Source of the DNA: Cellulomonas soli
Lineage (GTDB): Bacteria; Actinomycetota; Actinomycetes; Actinomycetales; Cellulomonadaceae
Length of the DNA: 64,000 nucleotides
NCBI RefSeq assembly: GCF_013409305.1
Contig: NZ_JACBZJ010000001.1
Coordinates: forward strand, 1,860,001 to 1,924,000
Direction: 5' to 3'
Part shown: positions 50,544 to 59,978 of the stretch, piece by piece
Position numbering within the stretch: position 1 is the first letter of the stretch
Layout of the letters: each line of letters opens with the position of its first letter
Translations under genes and position numbers: made by a program
The notes under the pieces: model-generated
The model's database searches: none
Told to the model about the DNA's origin: nothing
What the model saw: the letters and a program-made list of their open reading frames with translations, nothing else

Positions 50544-50635
50544 TGAACGCTACCGTTCGTGCACTTTGAACGCTACCGTTCACACATCTTGGACGCTACT
50601 GTCCACGCACCTTGGACGCTACCCTTCACGCATCC
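50544..50635. repeat. Four tandem 23-bp repeats containing GAACG-CTAC-CGTTC palindromes
   Basis: The core ACGCTAC occurs at 50547, 50570, 50593 and 50616, exactly 23 bases apart. Units 1 and 2 carry perfect 5-bp arms (GAACG/CGTTC); unit 3 has GGAC/GTCC, and unit 4 has diverged. Read leftward, each unit holds a TAGCGT or similar -10 box. The array sits directly before the DUF4143 ATPase GTG and between divergent genes. Confidence 0.85.
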
Positions 50636-50723
50636 CTCCGGGCCTGACCTCTCACCGAACGGTGAGGCGCGGTTCGCACGCCGACTTGCGGATCGTGCCG
50701 TCCCCCCAAGACTCGTCTCAGGT

Positions 50724-50740
50724 TGCGGGAAGTTCCCGCA
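50724..50740. promoter_or_regulatory. Perfect 8-bp inverted repeat before the alpha/beta hydrolase gene
   Basis: TGCGGGAA-G-TTCCCGCA, 18 bases before the ATG at 50759 and next to the CAGGAG. Position suggests an operator. Confidence 0.4.
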
Positions 50741-50758
50741 GGAGCCAGCCGGGGGGCA

Positions 50759-51994
50759 ATGGTGTCGAACCGCAAGGTGTATCTCAGCGGGTTCTTCTCA
50801 GGCGACCGCGACTACGTCGTGCGCTCGTTGCTCGGGAAGGCCGGCCGTGGCGGCTCCGAGCCGGGCGAGGTGCTGGCGACGATCGCGGGCCTCGGCGAGC
50901 ACGACGACGGTGTGTGGTTCGAGGCCTGGTCGGCACTGGGCGCACGGGTCGCGGGGATCGCGGCCGGGTGCGCGCAGGCGGGGCACCGGGTGAGTGCGGC
51001 GCGTGCGTACCTGCGGGCGGCGAACTACCTGGCGGTGGCGGTCGACGTGGCGAGCGCCCTGGACGACGACGCGAAGGTCCGGGCGGCGTTCGATGCGCAC
51101 CGTGCCGCGTGGGAGGGGTTCGTCGCCAGCACCCGCTGGCCCGTCGAGCGGGTGGCGATCCCGTACGAGGGGTCGACGTTGCCGGGGTGGTTCTTCCACC
51201 CGGACGACGCCGGGGATCCTCGGCCGACCCTGATCGTCAACAACGGCAGCGACGGCGCACTGAGCGGGTTGTGGTCGGAGGCGGCCGAGGGTGCGCTCGA
51301 GCGCGGGTACGGCGTGCTGCTGTTCGACGGTCCGGGTCAGCAGTCGGTGTTCTTCGAGCGCGGCGTGCCGTTCCGGTACGACTGGGAGGCGGTGCTCACG
51401 CCGGTGGTGGACACGGTCCTCGCCCGGCCGGACGTCGACCCGGGTCGGCTCGCCGTGTACGGGATCAGCCAGGCCGGGTACTGGGTGAGCCGGGCGCTGG
51501 CGTTCGAGCACCGGGTCGCAGCGGCGGTCCTGGACGGCGGGGTCGTGGACGTCGCCCGCAGCTGGACGTCGCAGATCCCGCACTCGCTGATGGAGCTGTA
51601 CCGCAAGGGCGAGGTCGCGAAGTTCGAGCGTGACATGAGCATCGGGATGAAGCTCCCGGGCGGCAGGGCGACGCTGGCGAACTGGAACTTCCGTGCCCGC
51701 CCGTACGGGACCACGGGGTTCGCCGCCACGCTCGACGAGGTGTCGAGGTACACGGTCGAGCAGGTGGCCGCGCAGGTCGACACCCCGGTCTTGATCACGT
51801 CGCCGGAGCGCGAGCAGTTCTTCCCGGGGCAGTCGAAGGAGCTCGCGGCGCTGATCCCCGGGGCGCAGCTGCTGGAGCTCACCGAGGCCGAGGGTGCCTC
51901 GTTCCACTGCCAGCCGCTGGCCCGTGAGCTGACGGAGCAGCGGATGTTCGACTGGCTGGACGAGCGGCTCGCGACCGGCGTCCACGCGCGGTGA
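50759..51994 (+). CDS. Alpha/beta hydrolase, dienelactone/peptidase-type
   Basis: 411 residues. A helical N-terminal cap (~1-130) precedes the hydrolase core: V-A-I-P-Y-E-G-S-T-L-P-G-W, N-N-G-S-D-G (oxyanion loop), F-D-G-P-G-Q-Q, nucleophile Ser237 in Y-G-I-S-Q-A-G-Y, and a C-terminal S-F-H-C-Q with the likely catalytic His. The architecture resembles 2,6-dihydropseudooxynicotine hydrolase-like C-C bond hydrolases. The substrate is unknown. The stop overlaps the next GTG, so it forms an operon with the lipase. Confidence 0.78.
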   Translation: MVSNRKVYLSGFFSGDRDYVVRSLLGKAGRGGSEPGEVLATIAGLGEHDDGVWFEAWSALGARVAGIAAGCAQAGHRVSAARAYLRAANYLAVAVDVASALDDDAKVRAAFDAHRAAWEGFVASTRWPVERVAIPYEGSTLPGWFFHPDDAGDPRPTLIVNNGSDGALSGLWSEAAEGALERGYGVLLFDGPGQQSVFFERGVPFRYDWEAVLTPVVDTVLARPDVDPGRLAVYGISQAGYWVSRALAFEHRVAAAVLDGGVVDVARSWTSQIPHSLMELYRKGEVAKFERDMSIGMKLPGGRATLANWNFRARPYGTTGFAATLDEVSRYTVEQVAAQVDTPVLITSPEREQFFPGQSKELAALIPGAQLLELTEAEGASFHCQPLARELTEQRMFDWLDERLATGVHAR

Positions 51995-53229
51995 CCGACC
52001 GGCCCGACCGGGCGCCGGGACCGGCGACCTCGCGGCGTCGGCTGCTGGTCCTGTCGGCGGCGCTGGTGGTCGCGGCGCTCGGCACGCTCGTCGCTGCCGA
52101 GGGCGTTCGCATCGCCGGCGACGCGAAGGAGCGGTCCGGGCTCGAGGAGTTCTACGCCCAGCCGGCCGGCGCGGCCGATGGCGAGCCGGGGACGCTCGTG
52201 AAGAGCGAGGAGCTGGTCGGCGCCCCGCTCGACGCACGGGCCTGGCGGGTCATGTACCGGTCGACGGACCTGTCTGGGGCGCCGGTCGTCGTCACGGGGG
52301 TGGTGGTCACGCCGCTCGGGGCGGCGCCGGCGGCTGGTCGCACGGTGCTCGCCTGGGGTCACCCGACGACCGGCTCGGCTCCGGGGTGCGCGCCGTCGCG
52401 TGCGTTCGACCCGTTCCTCGGGATCGAGGGGCTGCGCCTGATGCTCGACCGCGGCTACACCGTCGTCGCGACCGACTACCTCGGCATGGGCACCGACGGA
52501 CCCGACTCGTACCTGGTGGGGGAGACCGCCGCACGCTCGGTGCTCGACGCCGTCCGAGCGGCCCAGCACCTCCCCGACGCGCACGCGGGCGACGGGGTCG
52601 TGCTGTGGGGTCACTCGCAGGGCGGGCAGGCCGTCCTCTTCGCGGCGGAGCAGGCACCGCGGTACGCGCCCGAGCTGCGGATCGAGGCCGTGGCGACCGC
52701 GGCACCCGCCGCGGACCTGACGGCCCTGGTGCGCTCGCACCTGGACGACATCTCCGGGGTGACCATCGGCGCCTACGCGTTCACCGCGTTCAGCGAGGTC
52801 TACGGCCCGACGACCCCGGGTGCTGCGCTCGCGGACGTCCTCACGCCGAGCGCGCTGCGGGTGGTCCCGCAGATGACGAGCCTGTGCCTGCTGAGCAGCC
52901 TCGACGAGCTGCACCGGATCGGCACCCCGCTGGTCGGCGACTTCGTGCAGGGGGACCCGACGACCACCGAACCCTGGGCGACCCTTCTGGCGGAGAACTC
53001 GGCGGGTCGCACGGCCTTCGACGCGCCGCTGCTCATCGCCCAGGGAGCCGACGACGAGCTCGTCCTGCCGGCGGACACGGCGGCCTTCGCCGCGCACGAG
53101 CGCGCACTGGGCATCGACGTCTCGGAGGTCACGGTCGACCACGCGACGCACGCGACCATCGCCTACCTGGCGCTCCCGACGCTGGACCGCTGGCTCGACG
53201 AGCACGTGCCGGCTTCCGGCCGAGGCTGA
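51991..53229 (+). CDS. Membrane-anchored secretory lipase
   Basis: 412 residues. An N-terminal R-R-R and a hydrophobic segment (L-L-V-L-S-A-A-L-V-V-A-A-L, ~18-38) without an obvious cleavage site export and probably anchor it. The catalytic domain resembles LIP-type lipases: G-H-P-T-T-G-S-A-P-G-C-A-P-S near 130, D-Y-L-G-M-G-T-D-G near 165, nucleophile Ser209 in G-H-S-Q-G, Asp in Q-G-A-D-D-E-L-V, and His in H-A-T-H. GTG start with 4-base overlap with the preceding hydrolase. Confidence 0.83.
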   Translation: MTDRPDRAPGPATSRRRLLVLSAALVVAALGTLVAAEGVRIAGDAKERSGLEEFYAQPAGAADGEPGTLVKSEELVGAPLDARAWRVMYRSTDLSGAPVVVTGVVVTPLGAAPAAGRTVLAWGHPTTGSAPGCAPSRAFDPFLGIEGLRLMLDRGYTVVATDYLGMGTDGPDSYLVGETAARSVLDAVRAAQHLPDAHAGDGVVLWGHSQGGQAVLFAAEQAPRYAPELRIEAVATAAPAADLTALVRSHLDDISGVTIGAYAFTAFSEVYGPTTPGAALADVLTPSALRVVPQMTSLCLLSSLDELHRIGTPLVGDFVQGDPTTTEPWATLLAENSAGRTAFDAPLLIAQGADDELVLPADTAAFAAHERALGIDVSEVTVDHATHATIAYLALPTLDRWLDEHVPASGRG

Positions 53230-53349
53230 CGCCCGGCGGCCCCGGCCCGGCGTGGATCGCGGAGATCCGCCCCGCTCCGGAGGGGCTCGCGGCGGCGTCC
53301 CGGGGATATCCAGACGCCCCCGATCCCGCAGACCCGGCACCATGGACCC

Positions 53350-53808
53350 ATGAGCACCGACACCCTCGCCCAGCTGACCTCCGACCTGACGACCGCCATG
53401 AAGGCCCGCGACGCCGACCGCGTCAGCGTGCTGCGGCAGGTCATCGGTGCGGTGCGGGCCGAGGCGAAGGCCGGGACCGTCGAGAAGGAGCTCACCGAGG
53501 AGGACGTCCTCAAGGTGCTCACGCGCGAGGTGAAGAAGCGCCGCGACTCCGCGCAGATCTACACTGACGCCGGTGCCCCGGAGCGCGCCGAGCTCGAGGC
53601 CCGGGAGGCCGACGCGATCGAGACGTACCTGCCGGCGCGGCTCTCGCAGGACGAGCTGACGGCGCTCGTGCAGCAGGTCGTGACCGACCTGGGGGCGAGC
53701 AGCATCCGCGACATGGGTGCGGTCATGAAGGAGGCGACCGCCCGTGCAGCGGGTGCCGCGGACGGCAAGGCGCTCTCGGCGCTGGTCCGGGCCGCGCTGC
53801 AGGGCTGA
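53350..53808 (+). CDS. GatB/YqeY domain protein
   Basis: 152 residues, the usual length for YqeY. It begins L-A-Q-L-T-S-D-L-T-T-A-M-K-A-R-D, continues L-R-Q-V-I-G-A-V-R-A-E and K-K-R-R-D-S-A, then E-x-x-Y-L-P-A-R-L-S and D-M-G-A-V-M-K. The fold is shared with the tail of GatB of tRNA amidotransferase and may bind tRNA; its role in free form is not settled. It is followed by a very strong hairpin. Confidence 0.9.
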   Translation: MSTDTLAQLTSDLTTAMKARDADRVSVLRQVIGAVRAEAKAGTVEKELTEEDVLKVLTREVKKRRDSAQIYTDAGAPERAELEAREADAIETYLPARLSQDELTALVQQVVTDLGASSIRDMGAVMKEATARAAGAADGKALSALVRAALQG

Positions 53809-53823
53809 GCGCGCCGGCGACGG

Positions 53824-53866
53824 CGAACGGGGTGGGGTGCGCACGACACGCACCCCACCCCGTTCG
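53824..53866. terminator. Strong bidirectional terminator
   Basis: An 18-bp perfect stem (CGAACGGGGTGGGGTGCG and its complement) around CACGACA, between the convergent yqeY-like and chitinase genes. Confidence 0.9.
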
Positions 53867-53882
53867 GTCGTCCAGGGACGGG

Positions 53883-55595
<1,713 letters not shown>

Positions 55596-55621
55596 CGACC
55601 CCTCGTTCTCTGTGTGGGTGC

Positions 55622-55641
55622 GCACCGGCGCTGGCCGGTGC
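55622..55641. promoter_or_regulatory. Inverted repeat upstream of the chitinase gene
   Basis: GCACCGG-N6-CCGGTGC, 27 bases before the chitinase start. It could be an operator or the terminator of the upstream lipoprotein gene. The rest of the 238-base gap shows nothing clear. Confidence 0.35.
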
Positions 55642-55833
55642 CCGGGCTCCGTCGCCCGGTTCGCACGCGTGGCTCGGGTCGGACCACGGGACCTGGTCGG
55701 TCCGCGGCCCTCACGTCAGGGCTCTGCTGGTCACCTTCCTGTGGCCGGTCGGGGACACCCGGCGGGCGAGGCCGTCGGGGGCACGGGGCACCGCCCCAGG
55801 TGCGGTGCACGCGGATCCGTCACCGCTCAGGGG

Positions 55834-56481
55834 TCACTGCTCCCCGGTCGCCCAGGCGGCGCCGGCGATGCGGGAGCCGAGCCCGTCGAACGACCAGCGG
55901 TCCACGACGAGCACGGCACCCCCGGGGGCGTCCGGCAGGGACCACTGGGTCTGCGGGACGCTCAGCTGGACCTCGCCCTCGGCGCTCGCGCAGGCGACCT
56001 CGAACGTGGAGAGCGTGCCGTCGACGCCGTCGATGACGATCTCGGTGACCTGCGGCTGCCCGTCGCCGGCCTGAGGGGTCAGCCCGTTCGGGCAGCCGGT
56101 GCCGTCCTGCGTGTACGCCTGCGACCCGTCGAAGCCGGCGGCGATCGCCTCGCCCTGCAGCACGGCGAACGTGGGGCACGCCTGGCCGTGGGAGCACCCT
56201 GCGGCCTGCACGAGGGTGATGCCGTCGGCGGACTCCCCGACCTGCCAGTAGTCCGGGACGCCCAGGAGCAGCGGGCCGACGGTCGCGCGGACGTCGGTCC
56301 CCGCCTGCGTGCCCGCCGCCGTGCTCGGGGAGGCGTCGGCCGGCGCCGTGCTGGTCGCCGCGTCGTCGGCGGTGCCGTCGCTCGTGCAGCCGGAGAGCAG
56401 GACGGACGACAGCGAGACGGCGATGACGGCGAGGGCGACCGACGCTCGTCGGCGCGTGGAGGGGGCGGTGCTGGTCGTCAT
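55834..56481 (-). CDS. Lipoprotein of unknown function, 215 aa
   Basis: A lipoprotein signal ends in S-V-L-L-S-G-C near residue 32. A Thr/Ala/Ser-rich linker precedes a ~150-residue domain with V-P-D-Y-W-Q-V, five or six cysteines (A-A-G-C-S-H-G-Q-A-C, G-T-G-C, V-A-C-A) likely in disulfides, and W-S-L-P-D-A-P-G-G. Not recognised as a named family. It is upstream of the chitinase on the same strand but separated by 238 bases. Confidence 0.75.
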   Translation of the reverse strand: MTTSTAPSTRRRASVALAVIAVSLSSVLLSGCTSDGTADDAATSTAPADASPSTAAGTQAGTDVRATVGPLLLGVPDYWQVGESADGITLVQAAGCSHGQACPTFAVLQGEAIAAGFDGSQAYTQDGTGCPNGLTPQAGDGQPQVTEIVIDGVDGTLSTFEVACASAEGEVQLSVPQTQWSLPDAPGGAVLVVDRWSFDGLGSRIAGAAWATGEQ

Positions 56482-56754
56482 CGGGTTCCTTCCGGAGCGC
56501 CGGGAGGCGTTCGGGTCGCGCGATCCAGGGGCCCTGGGATCTGGACAAATCGGACGTGACCCATGGTTGCGGCGACCGCCGCCCAGGTCAGCCCTCCTGT
56601 GTGCGGAGTTTGTGAAGATGACATACAAATCCCCGCTCGCGAGGTCGCCGGCCGCGCGGAAGCCCGTTGTCCACAGGTCCGCCGGCGTACGAGCAGGCGA
56701 TCTGGCTAGCCTCCGGATCGCTGCCGCGACGGCCGTCGTCGTAGCCAGGAGGGG

Positions 56755-56934
56755 GTGGTCCGGGTGGTCGAGCACGCGGGGGTCGAGGTCGACAGCGACG
56801 AGCTGCGGTACGCGGGCAACCGCCTGCTCGAGGTCTCGGACACCGTCCTGCGGGCGGGCACCACCGACCTCTGCGTCCGCACCGATCGCTGGGGCTCCGC
56901 CGCGGCGCGTGCTTGGCGCGCAGAGGATGGGTGC
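56755..56934 (+). pseudogene. EspC-like N-terminal fragment, in frame with the following gene
   Basis: With an AGGAGG at 56747-56752, a GTG at 56755 or 56764 opens a frame reading V-E-V-D-S-D-E-L-R-Y-A-G-N-R-L ... D-R-W-G-S-A-A-A-R-A-W. This resembles the start of EspC/WXG100 proteins for about 55 residues and then continues without a stop into the next gene. The C-terminal half expected for EspC is absent. It is either a truncated remnant or a fused leader. The 273 bases before it (56482-56754) show no gene. Confidence 0.4.
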
Positions 56935-57678
56935 ATGTCCGTGACTTCTGAGTACGACGGGGCTCTGGTCGGGGACCTGCTGTCCTGGGCGGCCGACGAC
57001 TGGACCGACGCTGCCGGCGTGGTCTCGGTCGCGCTCGGTTCGGGGAGTCGTGACCCGCAGGTGCTGCGGGACCTGTCTCTCGGGCTGCTCGTCCACGTCG
57101 TCGCCAACGGCCTGGCGGTCATCGGTGAGATCGGGTCGGGGCGGCACGTCCCGTGGCCGGGCACGTCGGCCGAGACGCTTCTGCGCGCGGTGCGGGACTG
57201 GGTGCAGTTCCCGACGCCCCGTGTGAGCGGCAGCGGTCTGTTCTGGCTGGACGCGACACCGGAGGGCGAGGCGATCGGTCGGTCGCTGTGGGGTCGTACG
57301 CAGCTCTCCGACGAGGAGGATCTCGCGGAGACATCGGGCCCGCCGCTTCCTGCCCGATGGTCGACCGCGCCGACACTGCGCGACGAGGTGATCCGCCGGG
57401 GCGCCGAGGGGCCGCTCCCGGCGCACGTGCTCGTGCATGTGGCTTCGGGCGGGGGCGTCAGTGCCGAGGAGGGGGTCCAGGTGCTGGCGCTCGGCCTGCT
57501 CGCCCACCTCGTCGCGTTGGGGTCGCTCGTGCTGGGAGACCGGAGGGACGGTCGGTTCGCGCCGTGGGAGGGCACGCCCGCCGAGGCGATGCTGCGCGTC
57601 GGACGGAGCTGGCTGGTCCCGGACGGTGTGCCGTCGACGAGGGAGACGACGTGGTTCCAGGTCACCCCCCGGTGCTGA
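56935..57678 (+). CDS. Two-repeat protein of unknown family, copy 1
   Basis: 247 residues from ATG 56935 (GAGG upstream). Two homologous halves are visible. Half 1 has A-A-D-D-W-T-D-A-A-G, L-G-L-L-V-H-V-V-A-N-G-L, G-R-H-V-P-W-P-G-T-S-A-E-T-L-L-R and L-F-W-L-D-A-T-P-E-G-E-A-I-G-R. Half 2 has L-R-D-E-V-I-R-R, L-G-L-L-A-H-L-V-A-L-G, G-R-F-A-P-W-E-G-T-P-A-E-A-M-L-R-V-G-R-x-W. It is soluble with no signal peptide or catalytic motif that I recognise. Two similar genes follow with overlapping stops and starts. The start choice gives the same length as the other copies; a fusion with the EspC-like segment upstream is the alternative. Confidence 0.65.
   Translation: MSVTSEYDGALVGDLLSWAADDWTDAAGVVSVALGSGSRDPQVLRDLSLGLLVHVVANGLAVIGEIGSGRHVPWPGTSAETLLRAVRDWVQFPTPRVSGSGLFWLDATPEGEAIGRSLWGRTQLSDEEDLAETSGPPLPARWSTAPTLRDEVIRRGAEGPLPAHVLVHVASGGGVSAEEGVQVLALGLLAHLVALGSLVLGDRRDGRFAPWEGTPAEAMLRVGRSWLVPDGVPSTRETTWFQVTPRC
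57006..57226 (+). repeat. 221-bp direct repeat, unit 1 (copy 1 gene)
   Basis: Matches 58567-58787 with one mismatch (57022 G versus 58583 C). Similarity continues at a lower level beyond the block. Confidence 0.95.
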
Positions 57679-58454
57679 GGCCCGTCGGGTCCGGCAGTGC
57701 GTCATCGGTTCCTGAGTCCGATCGCACCCTCGTGGAGGACGTGCTGGCGCAAGGGGCAGAGGACTGGGTGCACGCGCCGCAGCTGCTCGACATCGCGGGG
57801 TGCGCGGGGGGCGTTCGCGCGGAGGTGTGGCGCGACGTCGCGATCGGCCTGCTCGCCCGGCTCGTTGCTGACGGGCTGATCACGATCGGCTGGGTGACCG
57901 AGGGGCGGCACCGTCCGTGGGGCGGCACTCAGGGCGAGGCGGTGCTGCGGCTCGCCCGGGAGTGGTCATCGCGGCCGAGTCCGTTCGTCCGGGCCGGTGA
58001 CCTCTTCTGGCTCGCGGTCACGCCCGCCGGAGACGCGATCGGTCGCGCGGTGTGGGCAAGGGAGGATCCCGCCTCGGAGGACGACGAGTTCGACGGGGCG
58101 GCCGTTCCGCGCCCTGTGCCGCGACCTGGCGAGCCGGGCCTCGGCGACGAGGTCCTCGCCCTCGGCAGCTCGCGGCTCCTGCGGCCAGGTGACTTGCTCG
58201 ATGCTGCCTCTCGATCAGGTGTGGCGGGGCAGGAGTCACGTGAGCTGCTCGCGCTCGGGGTGCTTGCGGGCCTCGTGGCGGCCGGGCGCGTCCGGATGGG
58301 TGAGGTGGCAGCCGAGAGCTTCGTCGCGTGGCAGGTCCCGCCTGCTGATGCGCTGCTTCGCGTCGCACGGCTGTGGTCGGCGTCCGAGGCCGGTGATCGA
58401 TCGGCCGCAGCCGGAGTCTGGGTTCGGGTCGAGAACGGCGCCGAGTCGCCGTGA
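57672..58454 (+). CDS. Two-repeat protein of unknown family, copy 2
   Basis: 260 residues, more divergent than copies 1 and 3. It keeps the pattern L-L-A-R-L-V-A-D-G-L ... G-R-H-R-P-W-G-G-T-Q-G-E-A-V-L-R-L-A-R-E-W ... L-F-W-L-A-V-T-P-A-G-D-A-I-G-R in the first half and L-A-G-L-V-A-A-G-R-V ... F-V-A-W-Q-V-P-P-A-D-A-L-L-R-V-A-R-L-W in the second. GTG at 57672 overlaps the end of copy 1, and its stop overlaps the GTG of copy 3 (GTGA). Function unknown. Confidence 0.7.
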   Translation: MLRPVGSGSASSVPESDRTLVEDVLAQGAEDWVHAPQLLDIAGCAGGVRAEVWRDVAIGLLARLVADGLITIGWVTEGRHRPWGGTQGEAVLRLAREWSSRPSPFVRAGDLFWLAVTPAGDAIGRAVWAREDPASEDDEFDGAAVPRPVPRPGEPGLGDEVLALGSSRLLRPGDLLDAASRSGVAGQESRELLALGVLAGLVAAGRVRMGEVAAESFVAWQVPPADALLRVARLWSASEAGDRSAAAGVWVRVENGAESP

Positions 58455-59233
58455 GGGCAGCATCACGAGCGTGGCCGGCGCGCGGAGACGAGCCCTCGTC
58501 CGTGCCTTCGGAGTTCGATACGGCCTTGGTCGACGAGACGCTGGCCGAGGCGGCCGACGACTGGCTCGACGCTGCCGGCGTGCTCTCGGTCGCGCTCGGT
58601 TCGGGGAGTCGTGACCCGCAGGTGCTGCGGGACCTGTCTCTCGGGCTGCTCGTCCACGTCGTCGCCAACGGCCTGGCGGTCATCGGTGAGATCGGGTCGG
58701 GGCGGCACGTCCCGTGGCCGGGCACGTCGGCCGAGACGCTTCTGCGCGCGGTGCGGGACTGGGTGCAGTTCCCGACGCCCCGTGTGAACATCAGCGACCT
58801 CTTCTGGCTGGAGGCGACACCGGAGGGTGAGGCGATCGGTCGGTCGCTGTGGGGTCGTGCGGAGCTCTCCGACGAGGAGGACCTGGCGGAGACGTCAGGG
58901 CCCCCTCTGCCTGACCACTGGTCGACGGCGCCGACACTCCGCGACGAGGTGATCCGCCGGGCCGCCCAGGGTCCGCGCCCGGTCCAGGAGTTCGTGCGGG
59001 TGGCAGCGGAGGGAGGGGTCGATACGCATGAGGCGGTCCAGGTGCTGGCGCTCGGCATGGTGGCCCATCTCGTCGCGCTGGAGTCGCTCGTGCTCGGCGA
59101 CCAGCGGGACGGCCGGTTCGTGCCGTGGGCCTGCACTCCCGCCGAGGCGCTGCTGCGCGTGGGACGCGGCTGGCTGTCGCCGGGGGAGGACCCGTCGGGG
59201 GCGGGCGCGGTCTGGTTCCTCGTGACGGCGTAG
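58451..59233 (+). CDS. Two-repeat protein of unknown family, copy 3
   Basis: 260 residues, nearly identical to copy 1 over the first repeat: bases 58567-58787 match 57006-57226 at 220 of 221 positions. The second half is similar but clearly diverged (V-Q-V-L-A-L-G-M-V-A-H-L-V-A-L-E-S-L-V-L-G-D). It is translationally coupled to copy 2. The N-terminal ~18 residues differ from copy 1. Recent duplication or gene conversion is indicated. Confidence 0.7.
   Translation: MRAASRAWPARGDEPSSVPSEFDTALVDETLAEAADDWLDAAGVLSVALGSGSRDPQVLRDLSLGLLVHVVANGLAVIGEIGSGRHVPWPGTSAETLLRAVRDWVQFPTPRVNISDLFWLEATPEGEAIGRSLWGRAELSDEEDLAETSGPPLPDHWSTAPTLRDEVIRRAAQGPRPVQEFVRVAAEGGVDTHEAVQVLALGMVAHLVALESLVLGDQRDGRFVPWACTPAEALLRVGRGWLSPGEDPSGAGAVWFLVTA
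58567..58787 (+). repeat. 221-bp direct repeat, unit 2 (copy 3 gene)
   Basis: Partner of 57006-57226, offset 1561 bases, 220 of 221 identical including third codon positions. Confidence 0.95.
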
Positions 59234-59292
59234 CGACGGGCGATCCGGGCCCTGGTCGCCAGGTCGAGCGGACCGCCGTGCCGGCGCGGGTC

Positions 59293-59919
59293 TCAGCGCG
59301 TGGCGGCCAGCGCGAGCATCCGGGCGGCCGCCAGTGCCCCGGTCGAGGTGCTCGGGTCCGTGCCGGACGTCCCGGCCGCGGTCGTGAGCGACGCCGGGTT
59401 GTCGGCGGCGTCCCTGTCCGTGCTCCAACGGTCCACGAGGGGTGCGAGGACCGCGCCGATCACCAGGTCGGCGAACACGTCGCGGTCGAGGCCGTCGGCG
59501 AGCTCGTCCCGCGCGGCGGCGCGGTCGAGGATCGTCGCGATGTGCGTGCGGGTCAGGCCGAACACCGCCTCGTGCAGGGTGCGGGCGAGCTCGGGGTCGT
59601 GCGCGGACTGGCCGACGAGCGAGACGAGGGCGATCCCCGTCTCGCCGGCGACGGCCGCGTGCTTCTGCTGCAGGAGCGAGGTGAGGTCGCCGGTCAGCGA
59701 GCCGGTGTCGGCCGGGTGCAGCGCCTGCTCGGCGAGCCGGGTGGCGGCCTCGGCGACCAGCGCGTGCTTGGACGGCCAGCGGCGGTAGAGCGAGGCGGTC
59801 GAGGCGCCGGCGCGGCGGGCGACAGCGGCCGTCGTCAGGCGCGCGTAGCCGACCTGGACGAGCTCGGTGACGGCGGCCTCGATCAGGGCCTGGTCCAGCT
59901 GGGGGTCGGGGGAGCGCAC
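59293..59919 (-). CDS. TetR-family repressor of the aldehyde dehydrogenase gene
   Basis: 208 residues. The N-terminal HTH reads A-V-T-E-L-V-Q-V-G-Y-A-R-L-T-T-A-A-V-A-R-R-A-G, then A-S-L-Y-R-R-W-P-S-K-H-A-L-V, a standard TetR signature. The C-terminal part binds an unknown ligand. GTG at 59919 has a TAGGCT box 7 bases upstream. It is divergent from the dehydrogenase gene, and a perfect palindrome lies between the two promoters, so repression of both genes is very likely. Confidence 0.9.
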   Translation of the reverse strand: MRSPDPQLDQALIEAAVTELVQVGYARLTTAAVARRAGASTASLYRRWPSKHALVAEAATRLAEQALHPADTGSLTGDLTSLLQQKHAAVAGETGIALVSLVGQSAHDPELARTLHEAVFGLTRTHIATILDRAAARDELADGLDRDVFADLVIGAVLAPLVDRWSTDRDAADNPASLTTAAGTSGTDPSTSTGALAAARMLALAATR

Positions 59920-59926
59920 GGAACCC

Positions 59927-59972
59927 AGCCTAATGCCGAAACGAAACGCTTTCGTTTCACTTCGGGTACCGT
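59927..59972. promoter_or_regulatory. Divergent leaderless promoters with TetR operator
   Basis: The operator GAAACGAAA-CGC-TTTCGTTTC (59938-59958) has 9-bp perfect arms. The leftward -10 TAGGCT (59927-59932) is 7 bases before the repressor GTG. The rightward -10 TACCGT (59967-59972) is 6 bases before the dehydrogenase ATG. The operator covers the expected -35 regions of both. Confidence 0.8.
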
Positions 59973-59978
59973 GGCCGC

